Positions 1-7,977 are shown, numbered from the stretch's first letter. The stretch is DNA of 64,000 nt from Stackebrandtia nassauensis DSM 44728 (GCF_000024545.1 NC_013947.1:5518001-5582000), one strand, 5' to 3'. The notes: generated by a model from the sequence alone, not told the origin. Numbers and translations: made by a program.

Positions 1-60
1 CTGTTCCCGCCCACCGACGACGGCGCGCCGGATCCGATGCGCGAACCCAGCAACCGTTGA
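1..60 (+). CDS. C-terminal end of an unidentified protein (partial)
   Basis: The first twenty codons form an open frame that ends with TGA at 58-60 and encodes a 19-residue tail, LFPPTDDGAPDPMREPSNR. Its codons end in G or C as in the neighbours, which fits a real coding end. The tail is polar and proline-rich and gives no clue to function; the body of the gene lies before the window. The next gene is convergent and ends 4 bases away. Confidence 0.55.
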   Translation: MFPPTDDGAPDPMREPSNR

Positions 61-64
61 GAAG

Positions 65-343
65 TCACGGAACCGGGTCGCCCCGGCGCACGTTCATCTC
101 GATCTCGGTGGCCGCGTAGTCCAGCAGCGAGTGCGTCAGTTGCGACAGCGCCCTCGCGCAGGCGACCTCCTCTCCGATCCGGGCCACCGGCCGGTCGCCG
201 GGATTGCGGCGGGCGCGTCCGGTGCCCTTGAGTTCCCTGCCCGTCGGCGCGGTCAGGGTCGCGGTGGCGATGGTGGAGTCGGGATTCTCCTCGAAGTCGA
301 TCGTCACGTTCCAGCTGGTCTTCAGCATGGGCATCGTGGTCAT
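65..343 (-). CDS. DUF1876 family protein
   Basis: This 92-residue protein matches the actinobacterial DUF1876 family, small proteins with a dsRBD-like fold and unknown role. Visible family signs are an N-terminal W-x-V-x-I-D strand (SWNVTIDFEE), an ATATLTA strand, a GTGRARRNPGDRPV loop and a C-terminal helix with LSQLTHSLLDYAATEI. I chose the ATG at 343 because GAGGAG lies just upstream; an in-frame ATG at 376 would add 11 residues but has no comparable ribosome site. It stands alone and converges on the partial gene at the window edge. Confidence 0.8.
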   Translation of the reverse strand: MTTMPMLKTSWNVTIDFEENPDSTIATATLTAPTGRELKGTGRARRNPGDRPVARIGEEVACARALSQLTHSLLDYAATEIEMNVRRGDPVP

Positions 344-466
344 GACAGCCTCCTCACGTTGGGCGGTCCCCCTCATTGTGCGCCCTGGCGGGCGATCGAG
401 TAAAGCTCCCCCGAAGATCCGATGCCGGACATGAAGACAACGAGAAAACTTTCGGCTGTGGCTTGT

Positions 467-478
467 ATCACGCGTGAT
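467..478. promoter_or_regulatory. 12-bp palindrome in a divergent gap
   Basis: ATCACGCGTGAT is a perfect palindrome in the 210-bp gap between the divergent genes starting at 343 (minus) and 554 (plus). Position and symmetry fit a dimeric repressor site, but no cognate regulator is adjacent. Confidence 0.3.
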
Positions 479-553
479 TGCTGACTACGCTTGTGCAATA
501 AGGAGACTGTTGTAACTCTCCCCCAACCAAATACAGAGCTATCCACATAGGAC

Positions 554-1378
554 GTGACGCTCGTGGCCGAATACGCACCAGAGGCCCTCAAGTGGCTCGC
601 CAGAGAGATCATCAAGGCGATTCCGTCCGCTGAGTTGTCCGGAATTGTGGGGGATCCCGCCCACACTTACGGGTACCACCGGTGTCGTAACAAGCTCCCA
701 TCCAGCGACTACAGTGTCCAGACGAAGCCCGACCGGGAAGGGGACGGCGACGCCGCTTCCGCCCTCGACATGAAGTTCAACGCCGAGTGGATGAAGAAGA
801 TCACCCGGCGCCTACTCGACTCCGCCAAGGATCAGAACGACCCACGGCTGAACTACATGCGCGAGTTCTTTGGCACTTTGGACGGTAAGAAGGTCACCGG
901 GTGGGATACCTATTACGGTAAACCGGTAACCAGCGACGACTCTCACTTGTGGCATATTCATATGTCCATATTGCGCAAGTACTGTACGTCCAAAGACAAA
1001 ATGGCGAACATTCTTTCCGTCATTAAAGGAGAAGACGACATGGATCTTGGAGATCGGGTAAAGGTCGCCGACTGGATCAACGACAGGTGGGACGATGTCG
1101 GCGATTCCATTTCCGTCCGCACCGCTCTGGGCTCCAGCTACGGCCACGCCCGCAGCGCCAAGGACGGCATCTACGACAAGGTCATCCCGATGCTGGAGAA
1201 GCTGACCGCGGCGCGGGAAGGCGGCGCGGCGGCACTCAGCAACGAGGACCTGAAGCAGAAGCTCACCGAGTCCCTCACCGACTCCCTGGGTGACAAGTTC
1301 GAGGACCTCGACGGCGACGACCTCGCCGAAGCCGTCGAGAAGGCCGTCGACAAGGCGCTGGACTCGCTCAACAGCTGA
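554..1378 (+). CDS. Hypothetical protein, possibly M15-peptidase-like
   Basis: The protein has 274 residues, no signal peptide and no membrane segment. Residues 1-145 contain ASALDMKF and, near 133-138, HLWHIHMS; the order D-x-W-H-x-H recalls the zinc-binding pattern of M15/VanY-type D-Ala-D-Ala peptidases and phage endolysins, but the usual SxHxxGxAxD motif is degenerate, so the assignment is an inference. The rest is acidic and helical (DLGDRVKVADWINDR, then EDLDGDDLAEAVEKAVDKAL), like the linker tails of some actinophage lysins. The GTG at 554 is used; a GTG at 563 is an alternative with better spacing to the weak AGGA at 550-553. The frame has higher A+T than its neighbours around 900-1050, which may indicate phage ancestry. 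Confidence 0.6.
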   Translation: MTLVAEYAPEALKWLAREIIKAIPSAELSGIVGDPAHTYGYHRCRNKLPSSDYSVQTKPDREGDGDAASALDMKFNAEWMKKITRRLLDSAKDQNDPRLNYMREFFGTLDGKKVTGWDTYYGKPVTSDDSHLWHIHMSILRKYCTSKDKMANILSVIKGEDDMDLGDRVKVADWINDRWDDVGDSISVRTALGSSYGHARSAKDGIYDKVIPMLEKLTAAREGGAAALSNEDLKQKLTESLTDSLGDKFEDLDGDDLAEAVEKAVDKALDSLNS

Positions 1379-1391
1379 CCGCCTCCCGTAC

Positions 1392-1421
1392 AAGGCCCGT
1401 GATCCGTCCGCCACGGGCCTT
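1392..1421 (+). terminator. Hairpin terminator after the M15-like gene
   Basis: A perfect 10-bp stem (AAGGCCCGTG paired with CACGGGCCTT) with a 10-base loop lies 13 bases after the stop codon. The T-tract after it is poor, as is common in high-GC actinobacteria. Confidence 0.55.
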
Positions 1422-1465
1422 CAACCTTTCGCCACCACACTGCCCACCACGCCCCAGGAGTCCTG

Positions 1466-2302
1466 GTGAAACGCTTGTTGCCCACGCTGTTGCTGCTCGC
1501 CGCGTTCACGTTCACGGTTACCCCCGCGCAGGCCCACGACCGGCCGACGACGCTGCGGGTCGCCACCTACAACATCCACGCGGGTGCCGGAAGCGACAAC
1601 GTGTTCGACGTCGATCGCACCGCCGAGGCCATCGCGTCCCTCGACGCCTCGGTGATCTCGCTGCAGGAGGTCGACGTGCACTGGCACTCCCGCAGCCAGT
1701 GGCGCGACCTGGCCACCGAACTGGCCACCACACTGGACATGCACATCTTCTTCGGCCCGATCTACAGCCTGGACCCGACCACGCCGGGCGCCCCGCGGCG
1801 CGAGTTCGGCAACGCCATCCTGTCCAGTTACCCCATAGTGGACGCGAAGAACCACGAGATCACCCGGCTGTCCACACAGGTCCCCAACCCGGTGCCCGAG
1901 CCCATGCCCGGCTTCCCCGAGGTCGAGATCGACGTCAACGGCACCCCGGTGCACGTGTACTCCACCCACCTCGACTACCGCCCCGACCCGGCGGTGCGAC
2001 AGGCCCAGGTCGCCGACATGCGCCGCATCATGCGCTGCGACCACGGCGAACCCCAGCTGCTGCTCGGCGACTTCAACGCCCCGCCGGAGGCACCCGAGCT
2101 GCGACCGCTGTGGCGCAAGCTGTCCGACGTGTGGGCCAAGTCCGGACAACCCGACCCGGGCTACACCTACCCGGCCTCCGCCCCGGACCGCCGCATCGAC
2201 TACATAGCCGCATCGAAACGTTTCAAAGTCAAGTCGGCCGCCACACCCACCACCCTGGCCTCCGACCACCTCCCCGTCGTCGCCGAGCTCACCCTGCGCT
2301 GA
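1466..2302 (+). CDS. Secreted endonuclease/exonuclease/phosphatase family hydrolase
   Basis: A 278-residue metal-dependent phosphohydrolase of the DNase I-like EEP superfamily. A signal peptide (MKRLLPTLLLLAAFTFTVTPAQA) predicts export. The family motifs appear in order: TYNIHAG, LQEVDVHW (metal-binding Glu), YSTHLDYR (catalytic His), LLGDFNAPPEA (Asp/Asn), DRRIDYIAAS and the closing SDHLPVVAEL (Asp-His pair). Substrates in this superfamily range from nucleic acids to sphingomyelin and inositol phosphates, and nothing here decides among them. GTG 1466 is the start, 5 bases after AGGAG. The M50 protease gene follows after 42 bases on the same strand. Confidence 0.88.
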   Translation: MKRLLPTLLLLAAFTFTVTPAQAHDRPTTLRVATYNIHAGAGSDNVFDVDRTAEAIASLDASVISLQEVDVHWHSRSQWRDLATELATTLDMHIFFGPIYSLDPTTPGAPRREFGNAILSSYPIVDAKNHEITRLSTQVPNPVPEPMPGFPEVEIDVNGTPVHVYSTHLDYRPDPAVRQAQVADMRRIMRCDHGEPQLLLGDFNAPPEAPELRPLWRKLSDVWAKSGQPDPGYTYPASAPDRRIDYIAASKRFKVKSAATPTTLASDHLPVVAELTLR

Positions 2303-2344
2303 ATCGGATAGGCTCGCCACTTCCCGAAGCTAAGGAGCTCGTCA

Positions 2345-3064
2345 GTGGATGCGCTTGTCGACGCGTGGGAACACCTGTTCTCCACCGCCAAAACCATCCC
2401 CGCCTGGATAGCCATCGCCACCGGGGTGGCCGCCGTGGTCGTCGTCCTGGTCAGTGGCACCTGGCGCCTGTCCCGCAACGTCATCACCATCGCCCACGAA
2501 GGCGGCCACGCCGCCGTGGCGATCCTGACCGGCCGCAGCCTGCACGGCATCCGCCTGCACTCCGACACCTCCGGCCTCACCTACACCAGAGGCAGCCGCG
2601 GCGGCCCCAGCGCCATCCTCACCCTCCTGGCGGGCTACCTCACCCCGGCGGTCATCGGCCTGCTCTCCGCCTGGCTCATCTGGGTGGGAAAGATCGTCCT
2701 GCTCCTGTGGGTCATGATCGTCCTCCTGGTCGCCATGGCGATCTTCATCCGCAACCTCTACGGCGTCTTCGCCATTGTGGTCGTCGGCTTCGCCATGTTC
2801 GCCATCGCCTGGTGGGCCTCCCCCGAATTCCAGTCCACCCTCGCCTACGCGGGCGCCTGGTTCCTCCTCTTCGGATCTGTCCGTCCAGTGTGGGAAATCT
2901 GGCTCCAGCGATCCCGTGGCCAGCAACGAAACTCCGACCCCGACCAACTGGCCCAACTAACCCGGGTCCCCGCCACCCTGTGGCTCCTACTCTTCGCACT
3001 GTTCAATGTAGGCGCTCTGGCCCTGGGCTTCCGGCTCCTGTTCCCCGACGCCCTCACCTGGTGA
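2345..3064 (+). CDS. M50-family membrane metalloprotease
   Basis: A 239-residue integral membrane protein with the zinc motif AHEGGHAAVAILTGR near residues 49-63 (HExxH as HEGGH). Hydrophobic segments occur at about 18-37, 95-125, 127-165 and 210-235. This matches the M50B-like peptidases of actinobacteria, which cut within or next to membranes. The usual second zinc ligand motif (LDG or NxxPxxxxDG) is not obvious, so activity is inferred only from HEGGH. The GTG start at 2345 has AAGGAG 6-11 bases upstream. The gene ends 71 bases before the tRNA. Confidence 0.8.
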   Translation: MDALVDAWEHLFSTAKTIPAWIAIATGVAAVVVVLVSGTWRLSRNVITIAHEGGHAAVAILTGRSLHGIRLHSDTSGLTYTRGSRGGPSAILTLLAGYLTPAVIGLLSAWLIWVGKIVLLLWVMIVLLVAMAIFIRNLYGVFAIVVVGFAMFAIAWWASPEFQSTLAYAGAWFLLFGSVRPVWEIWLQRSRGQQRNSDPDQLAQLTRVPATLWLLLFALFNVGALALGFRLLFPDALTW

Positions 3065-3135
3065 CGGCAAACACCCCACCCCCCGGTTGCGAGCCGGACA
3101 ACCCGTCAGTTACAGTTGCACTTGCGTAAAAACGA

Positions 3136-3209
<74 letters not shown>

Positions 3210-3219
3210 CAAAGATGAG

Positions 3220-3256
3220 AGATCCCTGTCTGGCTTCGCCAGACAGGGATCTTTTT
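3220..3256 (+). terminator. Strong intrinsic terminator of the tRNA gene
   Basis: The 14-bp stem GATCCCTGTCTGGC/GCCAGACAGGGATC has a 3-base loop and is followed by TTTTT, 11 bases after the tRNA. It is the most canonical terminator in the window. Confidence 0.92.
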
Positions 3257-3350
3257 CGCATTGCTTCATGGCTCCCTTCGGTCGCCGGGTGGGGGAGTCT
3301 GGCGAGCTTGCGAGCCAGACCATTAGCCCAGCGCCACCCCACACCCCCCG

Positions 3351-3373
3351 GCGAGGGGGCGAAGCCCCCTCGC
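3351..3373. repeat. GC-rich hairpin downstream of purU
   Basis: The perfect 10-bp stem GCGAGGGGGC/GCCCCCTCGC closes on the loop GAA. It lies 46 bases beyond the purU stop codon in the 160-bp gap between the tRNA terminator and purU. Such C/G-run hairpins are common between convergent actinomycete genes and may stop purU transcription, although no T-tract follows on the minus strand. A second 7-bp inverted repeat (GTCTGGC/GCCAGAC) lies at about 3298-3321. Confidence 0.45.
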
Positions 3374-3418
3374 GCTCCCCCAACCGGGCTGGGTAACTGG
3401 GCGGGCTTGGCTTCGGGG

Positions 3419-4264
3419 TCAGCGGAAGACGACGGTGCGGTGGCCGTTGAGGAGGACGCGGTGGTCCAGGTGCCAGGACAGGGCGCGTGCCAGGACGGTG
3501 CTCTCCAGATCGCGTCCGGTGGCGATGAGGCGCGACGGGGCCATGGCGTGGTCGACGCGGGCGGTCTCCTGCTCGATGATGGGGCCCTCGTCGAGTTCGG
3601 CGGTGACGTAGTGGGCGGTGGCGCCGATGAGTTTCACGCCGCGTTCGTAGGCCTGGTGGTAGGGCTGGGCGCCTTTGAAGCTGGGCAGGAACGAGTGGTG
3701 GATGTTGATGATCTGGCCGGGGAGTTTGGCGCAGAAGTCGTCGGTGAGGATCTGCATGTAGCGGGCCAGGACGACGACGTCGATGCGGTCGGCGGCGATG
3801 AGGTCGAGCAGGCGCTGTTCCTGGTTGGCGCGGGTGTCGGGGGTCAGGGGGAGGTGGTGGAACGGGACTTTGGACGATTCGGTGAGCTCGGCCCAGTCGA
3901 GGTGGTTGGACGCGACCGCGGTCAGTTCGCCCCGTAGGGCGCCGGAGCGGAAGCGGTAGAGGAGGTCGTTGAGGCAGTGGCCTTGTTTGGAGGCGAGGAT
4001 CAGGACCCGGGGTTTGACGGCGAGGTCGTGGAGTTGCCAGTCCATATTGTATGGTGCGGCGGTGGGGCCGAAGTCGGCGCGCAGTTGGTCGACGGTGGTG
4101 TGGGCGTGGAACTGGACGCGCATGAAGAAGCGTCCACTGCCGGGATCGGAGAACTGCTGGCTGTCGCTGATGTTGCCGTCGCGGTCGGCCAGAAAGCCCG
4201 CGACCGCGTAGACGATGCCGACCTTGTCGGGACACGAGAGGGTCAATACGAATTCACGGCTCAC
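3419..4264 (-). CDS. purU: Formyltetrahydrofolate deformylase
   Basis: PurU hydrolyses 10-formyl-THF to formate and THF, balancing one-carbon units for purine synthesis. The 281-residue length is typical. An N-terminal ACT domain (residues 1-80, LTLSCPDKVGIVYAVAGFLA) precedes the formyltransferase-like catalytic domain with HCLNDLLYR, VASNHLD, LARYMQILT and the NIHHSFLPSFKGA signature, followed by GATAHYVTAELDEGPII; the N-H-D catalytic triad is intact. The start is GTG 4264, at the ACT domain boundary; reading further upstream adds a proline-rich stretch that is not conserved. It is monocistronic, 64 bases downstream of the sigma-factor gene. Confidence 0.95.
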   Translation of the reverse strand: MSREFVLTLSCPDKVGIVYAVAGFLADRDGNISDSQQFSDPGSGRFFMRVQFHAHTTVDQLRADFGPTAAPYNMDWQLHDLAVKPRVLILASKQGHCLNDLLYRFRSGALRGELTAVASNHLDWAELTESSKVPFHHLPLTPDTRANQEQRLLDLIAADRIDVVVLARYMQILTDDFCAKLPGQIINIHHSFLPSFKGAQPYHQAYERGVKLIGATAHYVTAELDEGPIIEQETARVDHAMAPSRLIATGRDLESTVLARALSWHLDHRVLLNGHRTVVFR

Positions 4265-4328
4265 CCGGGGAATTATCGGCCACGGGGAAGGTTGGCCGGT
4301 AGTCAGGGAGCGACTATTGGTAGCCGGG

Positions 4329-5573
4329 TCACGATTCGGGCAGCTTGTCGGCCCGCCAGCGCAGGTAGTCCTGTTCGGGGAGGCTCGTGGTGAGGGTGGC
4401 GGCGGCGAGGTAGGCGGCGCGGGCGGCGGCGGGGTCACCGTCCATTTCGTAGAGATGCGCGCGGACGGCCTCCAGGCGGTGGTGCCGGGCCATGCGGGGG
4501 TCGTCGTCGAGGCGGGACAACAGTTCCAGCCCGGCCCGGGGTCCGTCCACCATGGCCACGGCGACGGCCTGGTTGAGGGTGACCATGGGGCCGGGGGCCA
4601 GGTTGTCCAGGACGGCGTACAGCGCGACGATCTGGGGCCAGTCGGTGGCTTCGGTGCTGGGGGCCTCGTCGTGGATGGCGGCGATCGCGGCCTGGACCTG
4701 GTAGGGGCCAGGGGGCGCGGTGGCCAGCGCGTGGCTGATGAGGTCGACGCCTTCGGCGATGGATCGCCGGTCCCAGCGGGAGCGGTCCTGGTCGGCGAGT
4801 GGGACGAGGTCGCCGGTGGCGGTGTTGCGGGCGTCGCGGCGGGCGTCGGTCAGCAGCATCAGGGCCAGCAGGCCGGTGACCTCGCCGTCGTCGGGCAGCA
4901 GTCGGTGGACGGCTCGGGTGAGGCGGATGGCCTCGTTCGACAGTTCCGCGCGTCGCAGGTTGGGGCCGGAGGTGGCGGTGTAGCCCTCGTTGAAGATCAG
5001 GTAGAGGACGTGCAGCACGGCGCCCAGTTTCGCGGCCCGCTCGGGTGCCGGTGGCATTTGGAAGGGCAGCCCGGACGCCTTGACCTGTTGTTTGGCGCGG
5101 CTGATGCGTTGGGCCATGGTCGCTTCGGGGACCAGGAAGGCGTGGGCGATCTCGGCGGTGGTCAGACCGCCGACCGCGCGCAGGGTCAGGGCGATCTGGG
5201 ACGCGGCCGTCAGCGAGGGGTGGCAGCACATGAACAGCAGGATCAGGGTGTCGTCCGCGTTGGTGTCGGGGGCGTCGGCGGCGGGGGCCTGGGTGTCCTC
5301 GGGGAGCTGGCGGGCCGCGACGGTGTCCTCGCGGCGGCGGCGGGCCTCGTCGCTGCGCAGCTGGTCGGTGAGCCGGCGGGAGGCGACGGTGATGAGCCAG
5401 GCGCGCGGGTTGTCGGGGAGGCCGTCGGTGGGCCAGCGGGTGGCGGCGGTCAGCAGCGCCTCCTGGACGGCGTCCTCGCTCTCGTCGAAGTGGCCGTAGC
5501 GGCGGACCAACGCGCCGAGGACCTGCGGCGCGGCCTCGCGCAGCAGGTCCTCGATGGTCGGCGGTGCTGTCAG
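4329..5573 (-). CDS. ECF RNA polymerase sigma factor, ECF42-like, probable CTG start
   Basis: An extracytoplasmic-function sigma factor of the long, C-terminally extended kind. Sigma region 2 is seen in VRRYGHFDESEDAVQEALL and PRAWLITVASRRLTDQLR, region 4 in TTAEIAHAFLVPEATMAQR, and a helical extension of about 250 residues (from LPFQMPPAPERAAKL on, with AIRLTRAVHRLLPDDGEV) follows, as in ECF42 proteins; no anti-sigma gene is present. ATG/GTG/TTG starts allow only TTG 5510, which would cut off the conserved segment TIEDLLREAAPQVLGAL. A CTG at 5573-5571 restores it, overlaps the TGA of the upstream gene as CTGA, and has GGGAG at 5584-5580 with 6-base spacing. ECF42 factors are known to occur beside DGPF proteins, as here. 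Confidence 0.9.
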   Translation of the reverse strand: MTAPPTIEDLLREAAPQVLGALVRRYGHFDESEDAVQEALLTAATRWPTDGLPDNPRAWLITVASRRLTDQLRSDEARRRREDTVAARQLPEDTQAPAADAPDTNADDTLILLFMCCHPSLTAASQIALTLRAVGGLTTAEIAHAFLVPEATMAQRISRAKQQVKASGLPFQMPPAPERAAKLGAVLHVLYLIFNEGYTATSGPNLRRAELSNEAIRLTRAVHRLLPDDGEVTGLLALMLLTDARRDARNTATGDLVPLADQDRSRWDRRSIAEGVDLISHALATAPPGPYQVQAAIAAIHDEAPSTEATDWPQIVALYAVLDNLAPGPMVTLNQAVAVAMVDGPRAGLELLSRLDDDPRMARHHRLEAVRAHLYEMDGDPAAARAAYLAAATLTTSLPEQDYLRWRADKLPES

Positions 5574-5938
5574 TTATCGCTCCCGAAGAAGAAGATGACC
5601 GGCCGCACCTCGACTCCCATACCGTCGATGTTGGCGTCGGGGATCGTGGCGGCCAGTTCGTGGGCGCGCTCCTGGCTGGCGCATTCGAGGAGATAGTAGC
5701 CGCCCAAGAACTCCTTGGACTCGATGTACGGTCCGTCGGTGACGACCTTGGCGCCGTCGCGCACCCGCACCACGGCGCTTTCGGTCGGCTGCGCCAGCGC
5801 GACGCTGTCGACGAGTTCGCCGGAGGCGCGCACGGCGTCGATGAACCGCTGGTGGCCGTCGCCGATCTCCTTCATCTGGTCCTCGTTGAGCTTGCTCAGC
5901 ACGGCGGGGTTGTTGTGCATGATCAGCAGGTATTTCAT
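5570..5938 (-). CDS. YCII/DGPF-family protein, sigma-factor partner
   Basis: This 122-residue protein has the YCII-related fold (dimeric alpha-beta barrel). It opens with MKYLLIMHNNP and carries VVTDGPYIESKEFLGGYY, where DGPY replaces the usual DGPF, and ends with VEVRPVIFF. DGPF proteins are the usual neighbours of ECF42 sigma factors; their biochemical role is unknown. ATG 5938 is preceded by AAGGAG. Its TGA overlaps the proposed CTG of the sigma gene, suggesting translational coupling of the two. Confidence 0.9.
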   Translation of the reverse strand: MKYLLIMHNNPAVLSKLNEDQMKEIGDGHQRFIDAVRASGELVDSVALAQPTESAVVRVRDGAKVVTDGPYIESKEFLGGYYLLECASQERAHELAATIPDANIDGMGVEVRPVIFFFGSDN

Positions 5939-6039
5939 GGTCGGTTCTCCTTGTGTCGTCGTGCCCCGTGTGGGCCTTTCGCCGGTACGTCGGTGCTGGC
6001 GGGCGGTGCTCTACATGATTCGCCGTAATGTGTTGACCG

Positions 6040-6381
6040 TCACATTTCCAGTCCGGCCTCGTCCATGAGCGGCCGGACCTCCACGGTGCGGCGCGCGGGC
6101 CACGGCGCCTCGGCGGCTATCCGTACCGCCCGCTCGAATGATTCGCATTCCACCTCGAAGCATCCGACGAGCCGTCGTCCGGCGCCGGTGGATCCGCCGG
6201 ACCGGACTTCGGTGTCGCCGTGGCCGACCCGCACGGTACGGGTCAGGCACGCGTCGGCCAGCAGCCGCCCGCTCACCCATTCGCCGGTGACGGTCAGGCG
6301 TCGTCGCCATTCGTCGCGGTGGACGGATCGGGTGGGCCGGTCGGGTTCGGCGTTGTCGTAGATCAACAGCATGAAACGCAT
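6040..6381 (-). CDS. Diverged YCII-like protein
   Basis: The 113-residue product starts MRFMLLIYDNAEPD and ends VEVRPLMDEAGLEM, the same frame as the neighbouring YCII protein, but the central DGPF/DGPY motif is absent (the region reads EVRSGGSTGAGRRLVGCFEVE). It is probably an older paralogue in the same sigma-factor cluster. ATG 6381 has GGAGG at good spacing. The 101-base gap to the next YCII gene is larger than elsewhere in the cluster, so a separate promoter is possible. Confidence 0.8.
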   Translation of the reverse strand: MRFMLLIYDNAEPDRPTRSVHRDEWRRRLTVTGEWVSGRLLADACLTRTVRVGHGDTEVRSGGSTGAGRRLVGCFEVECESFERAVRIAAEAPWPARRTVEVRPLMDEAGLEM

Positions 6382-6529
6382 GGCAGTGCCTCCTGTCACC
6401 CGGTACGTCGGTTCCGGCGAAAAAACTTCGACATCGCTGCTAAGAAAATGTCGAGGACCGCCCGGCGGTCTCGACGTCCCCTGCGAAGCGCGCCTGACCG
6501 CAGGCGCCGTCGAAGGACAGGAGCACACC

Positions 6530-7522
6530 ATGACGATCGTTACCGCCGACCTGGCGATCACGCTGGATGGTTACATCACCGGGCCGAACGTGCGCGCCGC
6601 CGACAATCCCGTCGGGGACGGCGCCGAGAAGTTGTTCGGCGCGATCCACAGCCTGGCGAGCTGGCGGGAACGGCAGCATCTGACCGGCGGCGAGCACAAC
6701 CTGGACTCGGCGCTGATGCGCGACTGGTTCGACACCACCGGCGCGGTGGTGATGGGACGGACCATGTTCGACACCGGCGAGGTGCCGTGGGGCGAGGACC
6801 CACCGTTCCGGTGCCCGGTGTTCGTGCTGACCCACCGCGGCCGGGACCGGGTCGAGAAGAAGGGCGGCACCTCGTACACCTTCGTCACCGACGGTGTCCA
6901 CAGTGCCCTGGAGCAGGCCAGAGCCGTCGCGGGAGACCGGAACGTCGACGTCGCCGGTGGCGCCGACGCGGTGCGGCAGTTCATCCGGGCACGGCTGCTC
7001 GACGAGCTGCACCTGCACGTGGTTCCGGCGCTGATGGGCAGCGGCACCCGGCTGCTGGACGAACTGGGCGAGGACCTGCCCGAGCTGGAGACCCTGCACG
7101 TGTTGCCGGGAACCCATGCGGCGCACCTGAAGTACCGGTTGCGGAAGTTAGGGGGCCGAGGACCTGGGCTGATCGGAGTTCAGCCCAGGTCCTCCCCCAG
7201 CAGTTCCAGGTCCATCGGAAGCAGATTGGCGGTTTCCAGCAGGACCTGGATCAGGTTGTGGTTGAGCGTGTTGCCCACCGGCTCGCCGACGCCGTCCTCG
7301 CGCAGGATGCCGGGAATCGGGTTCTCGCCACCGGCCAGTCGTTCCCGGATGACGCTGACCCGGTGGGCGACTCCTTTGGACGTCCACTGTCGTTCGGGGG
7401 CGGCCCGGTTGAGGTCGTCGGCGACCTGGTTCCACGACACCGGTTGCGGATACCGCTCGCCGCGCAGGTATCGCTGTGCCAGTGCGGTCAGCACCAGCCG
7501 TTCGACGTGGTCGAAGTCGTAG
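6530..7522 (+). CDS. Dihydrofolate reductase/RibD C-terminal family protein with run-on tail
   Basis: Residues 1-205 form a RibD C-terminal/DHFR-like domain: TADLAITLDGYITGP, ALMRDWFDTTGAVVMGRTMF, CPVFVLTH, VAGGADAVRQFI and DELHLHVVPALMGSGTRLLD. These NADPH-binding reductases often sit in DGPF/ECF clusters, as here. ATG 6530 follows AGGACAGGAG. The family normally ends near HLKYRL, but no in-frame stop occurs there and the frame runs another 120 or so codons to TAG 7520-7522, through a terminator-like hairpin and antisense to the FHA gene. That tail is Ser/Arg/Trp-rich and has no domain. A TAG at 7149-7151 lies one frame away, so a small insertion upstream may have removed the native stop. 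Confidence 0.82.
   Translation: MTIVTADLAITLDGYITGPNVRAADNPVGDGAEKLFGAIHSLASWRERQHLTGGEHNLDSALMRDWFDTTGAVVMGRTMFDTGEVPWGEDPPFRCPVFVLTHRGRDRVEKKGGTSYTFVTDGVHSALEQARAVAGDRNVDVAGGADAVRQFIRARLLDELHLHVVPALMGSGTRLLDELGEDLPELETLHVLPGTHAAHLKYRLRKLGGRGPGLIGVQPRSSPSSSRSIGSRLAVSSRTWIRLWLSVLPTGSPTPSSRRMPGIGFSPPASRSRMTLTRWATPLDVHCRSGAARLRSSATWFHDTGCGYRSPRRYRCASAVSTSRSTWSKS
7158..7194. terminator. Bidirectional hairpin between convergent genes
   Basis: A perfect 14-bp stem, GAGGACCTGGGCTG against CAGCCCAGGTCCTC, with a 9-base loop. It spans the stop codon of the FHA gene and sits where the DHFR-like gene would be expected to have just ended, so it probably terminates both. Confidence 0.6.
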
Positions 7523-7977
7523 GTGATGGGCGGCGCGGTGGCCACGTTCGGGGCGCCGGTCGCGTAGTGCTGGCCGGATCCGGTCACCTGGATCTCCAGC
7601 AGGTGGGACTTGCGTTTCGACGTGCCGATGAACACCGGCGTGTAGCCGGGTTCCAGGGGCAGCGAGTACCCGGACAGCAGCATCGCCTCGCCGGGCAGCC
7701 GGATCGGCAGTTTGCCGTCGTTGCGCAGCCACCATTCCTTGCCGTGGCAGATCAGCTTGCCGTGCTGGCGGCTGACGTGGGTGTCGTCGACGCCGACGGG
7801 GACGTGCACGTCCTCGGCGTTACGTCCGAAGTGGATCGTGAATTTCCGGGGCGGTGAGGCGAATCCGCCGGTGGCGGCGAGCACGAAGATGCTGCCCGGC
7901 GGGGCCGGGGGCACCTCGCTGGCGAGGCTGCGCATGGACGACGGCAGGAACCTGGGTCGAAACTCCTGCTCTGTCAC
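7180..7977 (-). CDS. FHA-domain protein
   Basis: The 265-residue soluble protein has a forkhead-associated domain at about residues 28-125: FTIHFGRNAEDVHVPV (Gly-Arg), THVSRQHGKL (Ser-Arg-x-His) and the LRNDG asparagine loop, which are the residues that bind phosphothreonine peptides. Residues 145-265 form a helical region (ERLVLTALAQRYLRGER) with a possible winged-helix look. The adjacent genes encode two Ser/Thr kinases on the same strand, so it is a natural candidate for reading their autophosphorylation. ATG 7977 has GAGAGGAAAG about 10 bases upstream; 76 bases separate it from the kinase gene. Confidence 0.88.
   Translation of the reverse strand: MTEQEFRPRFLPSSMRSLASEVPPAPPGSIFVLAATGGFASPPRKFTIHFGRNAEDVHVPVGVDDTHVSRQHGKLICHGKEWWLRNDGKLPIRLPGEAMLLSGYSLPLEPGYTPVFIGTSKRKSHLLEIQVTGSGQHYATGAPNVATAPPITYDFDHVERLVLTALAQRYLRGERYPQPVSWNQVADDLNRAAPERQWTSKGVAHRVSVIRERLAGGENPIPGILREDGVGEPVGNTLNHNLIQVLLETANLLPMDLELLGEDLG

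Noticed and set aside
1399-3129. Long Arg/Pro/His-rich open frame on the plus strand
   Set aside because: It is the frame-shifted shadow of two well-supported genes (EEP hydrolase and M50 protease); amino-acid composition is typical of out-of-frame reading in high-GC DNA.
3220-3256. Attachment site (att) beside the tRNA
   Set aside because: The inverted repeat is a plain terminator with a T-tract; no repeat of the tRNA 3' end occurs in the window.
4215-5696. Gly/Val-rich open frame on the plus strand
   Set aside because: Antisense to the sigma factor, whose conserved motifs are on the minus strand; low complexity and no homology.
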